DNA from: Parvicella tangerina
GTDB taxonomy: Bacteria > Bacteroidota > Bacteroidia > Flavobacteriales_D > Parvicellaceae
Direction: 5' to 3'
DNA length: 64,000 bases
NCBI RefSeq assembly: GCF_907165195.1
Contig: NZ_OU015584.1
Coordinates: 620,001 to 684,000, forward strand
Below, piece after piece: positions 9,128 through 17,349 of this stretch. A program made the translations under genes and the position numbers. The notes beneath the pieces are model-generated. The model was not told the origin of the DNA, searched no databases, and saw nothing but the letters and a program-made list of their open reading frames with translations. How positions within the stretch are numbered: the stretch's first letter is position 1; every line of letters starts with the position of its first letter.

Positions 9128-9594
9128 AACAATTAATACTGATTATTGCTCTATCTATTCAGAGCCTGTTTGTTGTAGCCCAATCTTCAAATGATATTGC
9201 TTCTATGACCGCTCGGATCTGCCAAACAGATAGCGTTTGGAGTACACTAGGCGTGTATAATGAGGATTCTGTATTGGTCTTTCATATTCAAACCCCAGAT
9301 TATGAGAGTTTTGGTGCTCCTTCTTATGCTTATGAGAAATTCGATCTGGTATTTGATGTGAGTAGCAACTTGCTTTTTAACCAAACACCTTTCGGTAAAA
9401 TAGATTTGGTAGATGTGAGCAAGAAGAAAAGTACGGTAGTAATTGAACTGTCTGGCTTGGGTGATCGAAAGAATGATGGTTTGTGGACCTATGCTGTTTA
9501 CCGTTTTAGGCGTTCTAAAGGAGGACCGTGGTTACTCGATGGCGTTGACTATCGATTTGATGATTATTTTAAAGGAAAGAAGCTAGACGAGTAG
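9124..9594 (+). CDS. Uncharacterised secreted protein
   Basis: 156 aa with a signal peptide (MKQLILIIALSIQSLFVVAQ). The mature part has alternating strand-like segments and no motif I recognise. It is coupled to the lipoprotein gene by a 4-nt overlap, suggesting a shared envelope role. Its stop codon is one nucleotide away from the stop of the convergent LETM1-like gene. Confidence 0.7.
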   Translation: MKQLILIIALSIQSLFVVAQSSNDIASMTARICQTDSVWSTLGVYNEDSVLVFHIQTPDYESFGAPSYAYEKFDLVFDVSSNLLFNQTPFGKIDLVDVSKKKSTVVIELSGLGDRKNDGLWTYAVYRFRRSKGGPWLLDGVDYRFDDYFKGKKLDE

Positions 9595-9595
9595 T

Positions 9596-10006
9596 TTATT
9601 CTTCTTCATCATTGCGATGATCAAATGAGGTTGGGAGTAGGTTTACTCCATATCTACTTGCTACTTTGATCAAAAAGGGAAGGAGTAAAGATGAACCTGG
9701 GATTAAAAAGAACGGTATTCCGATTCCTGCCATTTTAAACAAATCATAAACTTGTGTCTTGAGTTCCTTCTCTTCTTCTGGAGAGATCTTTCCATCCATG
9801 AGAAATTTTACCAAAATTTTTGAGGCTTCTCGCGTTTCCTTGGCTTCATTACCGAGGTCTCGTGCAAAGGTTTTCATTGCTTTTTGAGCCTTGATTCGAT
9901 TATCTTTTAGCTTTTTGGCAAATTCAATTTGACCTAATTCTTCCAAAGAGTTTAGGTCTTCATCATGAATTACTTTTTGTTCGATATCTCTGAATTCATC
10001 AGACAT
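9596..10006 (-). CDS. LETM1-like domain protein
   Basis: 136 aa. The N-terminal half is a charged helix bundle (EFAKKLKDNRIKAQKAMKTF). The C-terminal half has the LETM1-like signature: a hydrophobic segment with FFLIPGSSLLLPFLIKVA, then the end motif LLPTSF. LETM1 is known as a mitochondrial ion-homeostasis protein; bacterial relatives in Flavobacteriia include biofilm-associated proteins of unknown mechanism. This copy is a short stand-alone version with one probable membrane segment. A perfect -7 element lies just 4 nt before the ATG. Confidence 0.7.
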   Translation of the reverse strand: MSDEFRDIEQKVIHDEDLNSLEELGQIEFAKKLKDNRIKAQKAMKTFARDLGNEAKETREASKILVKFLMDGKISPEEEKELKTQVYDLFKMAGIGIPFFLIPGSSLLLPFLIKVASRYGVNLLPTSFDHRNDEEE

Positions 10007-10010
10007 GATA

Positions 10011-10018
10011 CAAATGTA
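10011..10018 (-). promoter_or_regulatory. -7 element 4 nt before ATG (LETM1-like gene)
   Basis: TACATTTG on the - strand, followed by TATC and then the ATG at 10006. The spacing predicts transcription starting at or next to the start codon, i.e. a leaderless mRNA. Confidence 0.5.
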
Positions 10019-10045
10019 TTTCTTTTACTGATTCGTTGAGCCAGT

Positions 10046-12145
10046 TTATAAGGATTTAACGTAAGCACCCTGATGTTTAATATCATGGTAATGGTCTTTT
10101 GGCGTAGGATAGATCTTTTCCAGTTCTTTGTGGTATTGCCAGTGACATCCATTACTGAGTATAATAAGTTCAGGTTCTGCAAGTTGCAGGATGTTGTCCA
10201 CGGGATAATAGTCTTGAGCTGAAATATACAATAAATCTACTTTGCCAACCTTAACGGGGTTACTGGTGTTCGTAAAATGATAAATAGTTTGATCATAAAA
10301 TTGATAGAAGTTGTTTTTTCCAAGTAGCTGTTTTGTTTGAATGACTTCGTCAAACAAAAAATGCTGAGGAGTATTAAGATCCAGGTCAAACCAGTGATGT
10401 TTAATATTGAAAAGCATGGTGCTTCTATCTTGATAAAGTTGATCAGAGGAAATGAGGATATTTGTTTTGCCATCCACAAAGTTGATATTGGGCTCATCTT
10501 TGACACTATAAAAGACAATTTCTTTAGTGAAATGATGGCGAGTATCCTCAATATGGTCATTGGTTAGAATGAGAGCAAATAAGATCATTCCCCAATTAAG
10601 ATAGACCAGTTTTCTCGATTCTTTTGAAATGACAAATAGCACTATAATCGCATAGATCATCCAACATTCTAAAATAGAAATGCTTATACCTTCAATTAGA
10701 GAAACAGGAAGTTGGTCAATAGATTTTACGACCCAGTTCATACCGTAGATCACCCATGTGAGCAAAAAGCCAAAAACACTTGCTACAGGAGGTGCCCAGG
10801 ATGTCAAAAAGAGTCCTATTCCTAATGCAATAATGATCATTGCAGCTGGAATCACTACCAGATTGGAAATGAAGAAATATGTGGGAAACTGATGAAAGTA
10901 GAGTAGACCTAGGGGAAAGGTAGTGAGCTGAGCTGCAATTGAAACCGATGTGATCGTCCAAACGTAGTCTAGCAATTTGTTTTTTACATATAATCTTCTA
11001 TAAATTATCTTTTGAAAGTAGACAATACCTAATACGGCAAGATAGGATAGCTGAAAACCAACTTCCATGATGAGGTAAGGATTGATAATCAGCAGAACTA
11101 ATGCAGAACCCGCAAGCGTATTGTAAATATTGCTATCTCGTTTAAAAGCCTTTCCAACAGCAACAAATGAGAACATGGTAGCCGCTCTAACTACACTGGG
11201 GCTAAGACCCGTAATTGTCGCGTATGACCAGAGTATTCCGAGTACGATAAAGAGTCGTGTGAATGTGAGCTTTTCATTTTTATCGAAAACACCCAAAACG
11301 AAACTAATTGCCAGGAAGATAATACCGACATGAAGACCAGAAACGGCTAGTACATGGGTAGCACCAGCACTGGAATAAGAATGTTTGAGCTCATTGTCTA
11401 AATCGTCTTTATAACCCAGAATGAGTGCTGAAGCAACAGCAAGTTCATCGTCAGACAAGCCATGGTGTTTGAGTGTTTCTAGCAGGCGATCTCGTAGCAC
11501 AGAGGCGTAGCTAATTATGGAAAAGTGACCAGAACTGAGCAACTTCCAATCATTTTGTTGCACAAATCCTTGCTGATAGATTTGATTGAAAGAGAGGTAT
11601 TGTTTATAGTTGAATTGTCCGGGGTTTTGTGGCTCGTTGATATCTTGAAGGTCGCTCTCCACATAAATGATGTCTCCTTGTAAAATGTTCAAGCTAGCAC
11701 TATCTTTCTTGAAGTACAGTAAAACTTGACCAGTAGAAGAGATCCATTGGTCGTTCTCTTGTTTTACAGCGTTTATTTTGGCAACTACCTGAACAGAGTT
11801 GGGTTTTTCTTTGGGAATTTCTGAAACTTCTACCAAGTAGTTGTTTTGGTACTCATTGGTAAAATTCTGATAATGGGTGGTGCGATACTCAGCGGTTTTG
11901 AAGATGATCAGGTTGATCCCCACAAAAAAGAAAGCAATTAACGTAATTCCGCCAAAAACGAATTCCTTTCGCAAAGCGGGGCGATATTTTATATAAAGCA
12001 AGTACGAGCCAAGCAATGCGATTGCCCCTAGCATAGGGACAACCCAATAGATACTTTGCAGTTCTGAATAAATGGCCACTAATATACCTGCAATCATCGG
12101 AATGATCAGACGGATAAGTGGGGAGTTTTTCCAGTTAATAGTCAA
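10046..12145 (-). CDS. comEC: ComEC/Rec2-family competence protein
   Basis: 699 aa polytopic membrane protein. It has an N-terminal pair of membrane helices, a soluble OB-like segment (about 60-230), then the competence core with ATHVLAVSGLHVGI and many helices. ComEC forms the inner-membrane channel for single-stranded DNA during uptake. The C-terminal region (about 530-699) has the place and shape of the metallo-beta-lactamase-like domain but lacks an HxHxDH zinc motif, so it looks degenerate. The start is a TTG, chosen because it gives the usual xWxxxPLIRLxIPxxAGI N-terminus; no closer ATG or GTG fits. No other competence gene is nearby. Confidence 0.88.
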   Translation of the reverse strand: MTINWKNSPLIRLIIPMIAGILVAIYSELQSIYWVVPMLGAIALLGSYLLYIKYRPALRKEFVFGGITLIAFFFVGINLIIFKTAEYRTTHYQNFTNEYQNNYLVEVSEIPKEKPNSVQVVAKINAVKQENDQWISSTGQVLLYFKKDSASLNILQGDIIYVESDLQDINEPQNPGQFNYKQYLSFNQIYQQGFVQQNDWKLLSSGHFSIISYASVLRDRLLETLKHHGLSDDELAVASALILGYKDDLDNELKHSYSSAGATHVLAVSGLHVGIIFLAISFVLGVFDKNEKLTFTRLFIVLGILWSYATITGLSPSVVRAATMFSFVAVGKAFKRDSNIYNTLAGSALVLLIINPYLIMEVGFQLSYLAVLGIVYFQKIIYRRLYVKNKLLDYVWTITSVSIAAQLTTFPLGLLYFHQFPTYFFISNLVVIPAAMIIIALGIGLFLTSWAPPVASVFGFLLTWVIYGMNWVVKSIDQLPVSLIEGISISILECWMIYAIIVLFVISKESRKLVYLNWGMILFALILTNDHIEDTRHHFTKEIVFYSVKDEPNINFVDGKTNILISSDQLYQDRSTMLFNIKHHWFDLDLNTPQHFLFDEVIQTKQLLGKNNFYQFYDQTIYHFTNTSNPVKVGKVDLLYISAQDYYPVDNILQLAEPELIILSNGCHWQYHKELEKIYPTPKDHYHDIKHQGAYVKSL

Positions 12146-12167
12146 AGGTTCAGGGTGTTCGTTACCC

Positions 12168-12175
12168 CGAAGTTA
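12168..12175 (-). promoter_or_regulatory. Possible variant -7 element (comEC)
   Basis: TAACTTCG on the - strand, 22 nt upstream of the TTG start of comEC. It differs from TAnnTTTG at one position and is identical to a sequence upstream of mdh. Weak evidence; it lies just beyond the stop codon of the Ycf48-like gene on the opposite side of the gap. Confidence 0.25.
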
Positions 12176-12181
12176 GTAAAA

Positions 12182-13246
12182 TTACTTTAGTTCTAAAAGT
12201 GTGATCCTACCGTAACTTCCCACGGCAATACCTGTTCCATCTTTTTGAAAAGCAATGGCATTGTACCCAATGGTGTCTAATAGTTGCCAGCTTTTACCGC
12301 CATCATAGGAAATATCTGTGCCTGTTGTTCCGGTAGAGATGTAGACATCATCTTTATAATAAGTAACGCAACTTCTGTATTCTTGCACACCTTCTGAAAG
12401 GTGCCAGGAGAGACCTCCATCAGTGGTGTAAATCTTAGAGCTGTCGCAAGTTACGTTTTGCCAATGACCGCCTACTGCAACACCGTTTAGAGAGTCCTTG
12501 AATGCCATGGAGTAGATTCCTGTTCCATTTGGTTCTTTGTGAAAAGGCACATCTATTAAATCCCAGGTCATTCCGTAATCTGGGGTTCTAAGTACTTTAG
12601 CTGTTTCGTTTCCCAAGCCTATTATTGCTACGCCATTTGGAAGGCACTTGATACTAGTTCCAGAAGCGGCAAATCCAGCATAATTAGAGGCTTCCTTTGG
12701 AAAATCGACTTCCTTTACACGAGACCACGTTTTGTCATACAATTCGCGAAATAGGACCAGAGGATAACCATCGATGGGATCGCCAAAAGCAATGCCATAT
12801 TCGTTTTCCCAAAAATCAATCCCATCCAAAAACATAAGAGAGTCTTTTCCCTCAAATACTACAATAAATGAATCTGATGGCATATCTCTAAAGAGAATTT
12901 GCGCAGGTTGAGTAATTCCCAATGCAGTATGTGATCCATCTGATATTTTGTCAATGTCTCTGATATGTATTCCTTCTGCAGTGAAAAAGATCCGAAGACT
13001 ATCAAGTTTGAAGTCGTATACTAGAATGTTTCCTTGTGACCCTCCAATAACAGCAACTTTGTCGTGTATTTCCAAACCACGGTAATGCTCATTCGTATCA
13101 GTAACAAAAGAATGAGTCACCGTTAAATTGAGTTCTTGTTGTTCAGGTGATTCACTTCCTTTCTTAGTTGATGCAGTATGATCAGTGTTTTCAGCACACC
13201 CCATAAGTAGGAATGCGCATAAGATCAACAAGCTATTTATTCTCAT
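12182..13246 (-). CDS. Ycf48/BNR-repeat beta-propeller lipoprotein
   Basis: 354 aa with a lipoprotein signal (LLILCAFLLMGC, Cys17). Three Asp-box/BNR-like motifs are visible: TPDYGMTW, TTDGGLSW and SYDGGKSW, each followed by a strand, as in sialidase/Ycf48-type propellers. In this phylum such proteins are widespread envelope lipoproteins of mostly unknown role; the Ycf48 resemblance does not imply photosynthesis. Its start overlaps the 3' end of the SulP gene by 14 nt, so it is co-transcribed with it. Confidence 0.78.
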   Translation of the reverse strand: MRINSLLILCAFLLMGCAENTDHTASTKKGSESPEQQELNLTVTHSFVTDTNEHYRGLEIHDKVAVIGGSQGNILVYDFKLDSLRIFFTAEGIHIRDIDKISDGSHTALGITQPAQILFRDMPSDSFIVVFEGKDSLMFLDGIDFWENEYGIAFGDPIDGYPLVLFRELYDKTWSRVKEVDFPKEASNYAGFAASGTSIKCLPNGVAIIGLGNETAKVLRTPDYGMTWDLIDVPFHKEPNGTGIYSMAFKDSLNGVAVGGHWQNVTCDSSKIYTTDGGLSWHLSEGVQEYRSCVTYYKDDVYISTGTTGTDISYDGGKSWQLLDTIGYNAIAFQKDGTGIAVGSYGRITLLELK

Positions 13247-14966
13247 CTTTATCGGCTTTCTTGCCCATTAAATTACTCAAACTTATTTTAGAGTCCATCA
13301 TTCTTTGTTTTTTACTGGCCATCAAAGCGGCTAGTGACTCATTTTTTTCTCTTGGAAGATTGCATTTTATGATGCACTTGATGTTACGTTCAAACGCATT
13401 GGTTTCAAAGTTATCAATCGTATCCCAAATGTCTGAATCGACATCTACGGTATTTGTCATATCAATGATAACCTCAGAACCGTCTGGAATCTCTTTAAAT
13501 ACCTTGATCAAGCTAGCTTTGTTAAGAAAAGTCATGTGTTCTGATAAATGAAGTACATAAGGTTCTCCTTCCTGGTGCTCATCTGATTTAAAATAGAAGG
13601 AGTGCGCAAAGTTGTTGTACAAGATAAATAGGAATGCTAGTCCAAGCCCGATAAGAACTCCGTTCAGAAGCCCCAATTTCCACACTAAAACTACGGTAAC
13701 CACAAATGGGATAAACTGACTCCACCCTTCTTTGTACATGGCTTTGAATTTTTTCGGATGGGCAAGTTTGTATCCAACGATTAATAGAACAGCTGCAAGT
13801 GCGGATAGCGGGATTAGTTTAAGTACAAATGGAATGAATAATACACATAGAAAAAGTAACACCCCATGTAGTATTGCAGACCATTTAGATTTTGCTCCAG
13901 CGTTAATATTGGCACTACTTCTTACAATAACTTGAGTAATTGGAAGTCCCCCAATCAAACCAGAAATCATGTTTCCTGTACCTTGAGCAATTAATTCTCT
14001 ATTAGCAGGGGTGACGTTTTTGGCAGGATCCATTCTGTCTGTTGCCTCAACACAAAGCAATGTTTCCAGAGAAGCGATCAATGCAATAAGCGCCCCGGTA
14101 ATCCAGACGTGAATAGATTTGAAAGCTGCAGAAAAGTCAGGAAAACGCATGTCTGCGAAAAAATCTGAAGGACCTTCCATGCTGCCTAGATTAACAAGAT
14201 GATTCTGTCCGAGTTCCAAATCTGCATTTCCTTTAAAAGCATAGTTTAATATAATTGCTAGTATAACTGCAACCATTGATCCAGGAACAAATTTTAAAAT
14301 TTGATTTTTGGTAATAAATTTCTGTTGAAATAGAATTAGGATTCCTAAAGAGATGGCGGCTATGATAACAGCTCCATAATTCATGGCATCAAAAGTATCT
14401 ATAAAATCTTGCCAGACATGTGCCAAGCTAAACCCTTCATCGCCTTCGTCTACTCTATCGTCTCCTATGGCATGTGGAATTTGTTTCAAAAAGATCGTTA
14501 CGCCAATTCCAGCAAGCATACCGTTGATTACCGAATTAGGAAAGTAATAGGCAATGAAGCCCAATTTAAAAACACCTAGTAGTATTTGAAAAACTCCAGC
14601 AATTACTACAACAGCCAGAAATGCCGAGAACGCTGCTTCTGGATTGACAAGCTTGCTAGCCGTTTCTGTAGGTCCACTTATAGAGGAGTATAGTATTCCG
14701 CCAAACGGTTGTAAGGTCTGGTCTAGAGTAGCAATCGCACCCGCAACAATCGTCATCAACCCTGCAGCTGGACCACTGACTCCGAAACGAGAACCGCTTA
14801 TTATGCCTACGACTGTACCTCCAATAATACCTGCTATAAGCCCTGACATTAAAGGTGCTTCAGATCCATGTGCTATTCCCAAACAGAGGGGAAGTGCAAC
14901 GAAAAAAACTACGATACTTGCGGGAAAGTCGCTTCCAAAGGAGAAGCTTGATTTTTGATTACTCAT
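13233..14966 (-). CDS. SulP-family inorganic anion transporter with STAS domain
   Basis: 577 aa. The N-terminal 440 residues form the SulP membrane core: the opening FPASIVVFFVALPLCLGIAHGS, GISGSRFGVSGPAAG and ISGLIGGLPITQVIVRSS are characteristic. Residues about 455-555 form a C-terminal STAS domain (EVIIDMTNTVDVDSD). The family exchanges or symports sulfate, bicarbonate, chloride or dicarboxylates; the PAAG/LPITQ class in bacteria is often a bicarbonate or sulfate transporter, so the substrate is not settled. The upstream small acidic membrane protein has its own promoter and may be co-transcribed with it. Confidence 0.92.
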   Translation of the reverse strand: MSNQKSSFSFGSDFPASIVVFFVALPLCLGIAHGSEAPLMSGLIAGIIGGTVVGIISGSRFGVSGPAAGLMTIVAGAIATLDQTLQPFGGILYSSISGPTETASKLVNPEAAFSAFLAVVVIAGVFQILLGVFKLGFIAYYFPNSVINGMLAGIGVTIFLKQIPHAIGDDRVDEGDEGFSLAHVWQDFIDTFDAMNYGAVIIAAISLGILILFQQKFITKNQILKFVPGSMVAVILAIILNYAFKGNADLELGQNHLVNLGSMEGPSDFFADMRFPDFSAAFKSIHVWITGALIALIASLETLLCVEATDRMDPAKNVTPANRELIAQGTGNMISGLIGGLPITQVIVRSSANINAGAKSKWSAILHGVLLFLCVLFIPFVLKLIPLSALAAVLLIVGYKLAHPKKFKAMYKEGWSQFIPFVVTVVLVWKLGLLNGVLIGLGLAFLFILYNNFAHSFYFKSDEHQEGEPYVLHLSEHMTFLNKASLIKVFKEIPDGSEVIIDMTNTVDVDSDIWDTIDNFETNAFERNIKCIIKCNLPREKNESLAALMASKKQRMMDSKISLSNLMGKKADKDENK

Positions 14967-15031
14967 TGTGAAAAATTGAAAACGTTGATGTAATAATTGA
15001 AGGGCTGATTAGTTGCCCGGAGAACGAATTA

Positions 15032-15337
15032 TTAGATCTTATTTTCAGGAGGGGGACAGAAAGTAGCAGACGCACCATCGCTGAGGTTTCGTACGTAGTG
15101 CCTGTTATGTATTAGCTCTACAATTGCTATTGCATATTCAGTTGATTGATGGAGTTGTTCTAATTGCCATCTCCATTCTAACTCATCACTTTCCTCTTCA
15201 TTGTCTTCTTCAGACTCAGTATCATCTGTTAACTCAACAAGGTCATCGACTTCAAAAAATAAGTTTTGAGGTATGATCAATTGGCAGATCAAGACCACTG
15301 AGAAGGTCACGAACAATATTTTCGTCAAAAATTTCAA
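15032..15337 (-). CDS. Small acidic membrane-anchored protein
   Basis: 101 aa if translation starts at the TTG at 15337, giving MKFLTKILFVTFSVVLICQL, a good membrane anchor or signal. A longer in-frame reading begins with a TTG at 15346, but that TTG is the end of a perfect -7 element (TATATTTG), so it cannot be in the transcript. Residues about 30-55 are very acidic (DDTESEEDNEEESDELEW) and the C-terminus is Cys-Pro-rich (FCPPPENKI). No family recognised. It lies directly upstream of the SulP transporter in the same direction. Confidence 0.6.
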   Translation of the reverse strand: MKFLTKILFVTFSVVLICQLIIPQNLFFEVDDLVELTDDTESEEDNEEESDELEWRWQLEQLHQSTEYAIAIVELIHNRHYVRNLSDGASATFCPPPENKI

Positions 15338-15343
15338 GACCCT

Positions 15344-15351
15344 CAAATATA
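15344..15351 (-). promoter_or_regulatory. -7 element 6 nt before a TTG start
   Basis: TATATTTG on the - strand, an exact TAnnTTTG match, followed by AGGGTC and then a TTG codon at 15337. The spacing matches that seen upstream of tatA and suggests leaderless initiation for the small acidic protein and, by read-through, the SulP gene. Confidence 0.45.
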
Positions 15352-15374
15352 AGAAAATCTTATATTGATGATAA

Positions 15375-16121
15375 CTAAAACTTATAGATCAACATTACAT
15401 CAAAGTAGGTCAGCTTAAAGTCAGCAAAGTTATCGGGGTCACCTAATACATTCTGATCATCTTCTTTGGTGCCGCTCAGAAGAATGTTATAATTGAATTG
15501 TGGTGTCATTTGAAAGGTGAACAAAAATTCGTCACTCAAGAACCAGTCAAAACCAAAGGAAACATCTACTCCCAGGTTTAAATAGTCACCCATAGAATGT
15601 CCTGTTGGGCCAGTAATGCTCCCCTCAGGAACACGGTAGTTGCCTCCAGAGTCTTGCTGTAGTGTTTCTGTAAAATAATCTTCTCCATAAGATGCGTAAC
15701 CTAAGATGATGTCTGCACCAATGTGTAGTCTTGCATGACGGTAGCCTTTTAATTCTTCCAAACCAAATCGGAGGTCGTATGATTGATAGTCAATGGAATA
15801 AAATCGTGCATCATACGAAGTGTCTGTAGTGCTGATGATGTCATAAGAATCGTATGGAAATCGATTTACGGTACGATGGTGGTTCATGCTAAACCGTAGG
15901 TTCTTTACTCCTATATTTCTTTTATAGACGAGGGTAAACTTAACATCCTTGTTGTAGTCACTAATTATTCCAGCAACGAGTGGCGAAATATTGAACCCAA
16001 TATAGTTGGGACGATCTTCAAAATAGATGCTATCATCTACAGCATAGTCGGTGGAGTCCAATTGTGAGAAGTGGATTGAAAATGAGAATAGAGCAAGAGT
16101 GAGAACTAAAAACTTATTCAT
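15375..16121 (-). CDS. Secreted outer-membrane beta-barrel protein
   Basis: 248 aa with a signal peptide (MNKFLVLTLALFSFSIHFSQ). Many alternating strands with aromatic girdles (LRFSMNHHRTVNRF, YDLRFGLEELKGYRHARLHIGADIILGYASYG, FDWFLSDEFLFTFQM) and a terminal strand LTYFDVMLIYKF support an outer-membrane barrel of 8-10 strands. No family name recognised. It is the last gene of the polysaccharide operon and overlaps the aminotransferase gene by 8 nt, so a link to surface polysaccharide export or assembly is possible but unproven. Confidence 0.65.
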   Translation of the reverse strand: MNKFLVLTLALFSFSIHFSQLDSTDYAVDDSIYFEDRPNYIGFNISPLVAGIISDYNKDVKFTLVYKRNIGVKNLRFSMNHHRTVNRFPYDSYDIISTTDTSYDARFYSIDYQSYDLRFGLEELKGYRHARLHIGADIILGYASYGEDYFTETLQQDSGGNYRVPEGSITGPTGHSMGDYLNLGVDVSFGFDWFLSDEFLFTFQMTPQFNYNILLSGTKEDDQNVLGDPDNFADFKLTYFDVMLIYKF

Positions 16122-17328
16122 TCAAAACGTTGTTTACGGCATTTACCAGGGTGGTCACTACAGTTTGAACTTGTTCATCTGTGAGGTTGTAATAAACAGG
16201 TAAGGAGATTTCATTTTGAAATAACTCATAACAAACAGGATAATCAGCTATTCTATAGCCTAGATTTTTGTAAAAGGTAAGCATAGGAATGGGAATGTAA
16301 TGCACATTTACGGCAACACCATTTTTCCCGATTTCATCAATAATCTTATCTCTGGTTGTTTCGTTAATTCCCTTTATCCTTAACATATAAAGGTGGTAAG
16401 AGGTACATTTATACTTAGAAATATAGTTTGGAATAATTGCCCATTCATAACTCGAGAGTGCCTCAGAATAGTTTCGGAAGATATCTCTTCTTCTTTGCAA
16501 AGTGTCCTCGTATCTTTCAAGTTCTACCAAACCGATTGCAGCCTGAAGGTCGGTCATATTACACTTGAAGCCAGCTTCTAGGACATCATATCGCCAACCC
16601 CCAATTTGTACTTTGCTAAAGGCATCTTTGTTTTGCCCATGTAAAGAAGAAGTTTTAAACTTACTTTTAAGTTCACTATGGTTGAACCATTGAGAAACAT
16701 TAAAGACTACTGCTCCTCCTTCTGCTGTTGTCAGATTCTTCACAGCATGAAAGGAAAATGAACTCATATCCGCTTGTTTTCCTGTATAGTCATCATGGTA
16801 TCTCGCTCCAATGGAGTGGGCAGCATCTGCAATAACCATTATTCTTCCTATTGCTGACTGTACATCAGTACCTGGTTTGAATTTAGCCTTTATTGCATTG
16901 TTGTTTACAATGCCAAACAATTCATTGTAGTCCGCTGGAAAACCTCCGATATCCACGGCTATAATCGCTTTTGTTTTTTCGGTAATTGCTTCCCTGACTT
17001 TTTCCGGATCGATGTTAAAATCCTCTCTTCTCACATCAACAAGGACAGGAGTCGCACCTGTGTGAACGATCACATTTACACTTGCTGTGTAGGTATATGC
17101 AGGAACAATAACTTCGTCTCCTTCACCAATTCCCAACCAATGAAGGATGAGTTGCAGTCCAGCAGTGGCACTATTTAAACAAACTACTTCATCTGTTCCA
17201 AGATAGGTGGCCAGTTGTTGTTCAAAGAGTCGGGTTTTAGGGCCCGTTGAAATCCAACCAGATTTGAGCGCTTCCGTAACAGAGGCTATTGTTTTATCAT
17301 CTATGCGAGGAGGGGAAAAAGGTATCAT
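16114..17328 (-). CDS. DegT/DnrJ/EryC1/StrS-family sugar aminotransferase
   Basis: 404 aa PLP enzyme. N-terminal PFSPPRID and GWISTGPKTRLFEQ, then LNSATAGLQLIL, DVRREDFNIDPEKV, the ADAAHSIGA motif, and the PLP-binding SFHAVKNLTTAEGG with the Schiff-base lysine, are all canonical. The family transaminates nucleotide-linked keto-sugars (PseC/WecE/ArnB type) to make amino sugars for glycans. The C-terminal NVHYIPIPMLTFYKN is also typical. It sits in the polysaccharide operon, 21 nt downstream of the flippase gene, which fits a role in making an amino-sugar residue of the surface polysaccharide. Confidence 0.93.
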   Translation of the reverse strand: MIPFSPPRIDDKTIASVTEALKSGWISTGPKTRLFEQQLATYLGTDEVVCLNSATAGLQLILHWLGIGEGDEVIVPAYTYTASVNVIVHTGATPVLVDVRREDFNIDPEKVREAITEKTKAIIAVDIGGFPADYNELFGIVNNNAIKAKFKPGTDVQSAIGRIMVIADAAHSIGARYHDDYTGKQADMSSFSFHAVKNLTTAEGGAVVFNVSQWFNHSELKSKFKTSSLHGQNKDAFSKVQIGGWRYDVLEAGFKCNMTDLQAAIGLVELERYEDTLQRRRDIFRNYSEALSSYEWAIIPNYISKYKCTSYHLYMLRIKGINETTRDKIIDEIGKNGVAVNVHYIPIPMLTFYKNLGYRIADYPVCYELFQNEISLPVYYNLTDEQVQTVVTTLVNAVNNVLNE

Positions 17329-17349
17329 AACTAAAATCTACTCGTGAAT

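Noticed and set aside
12143-12150. AACCTTTG on the - strand as a -7 element for comEC
   Set aside because: It overlaps the TTG start that gives the conserved ComEC N-terminus, and no alternative start follows closely, so the box would remove the start codon.
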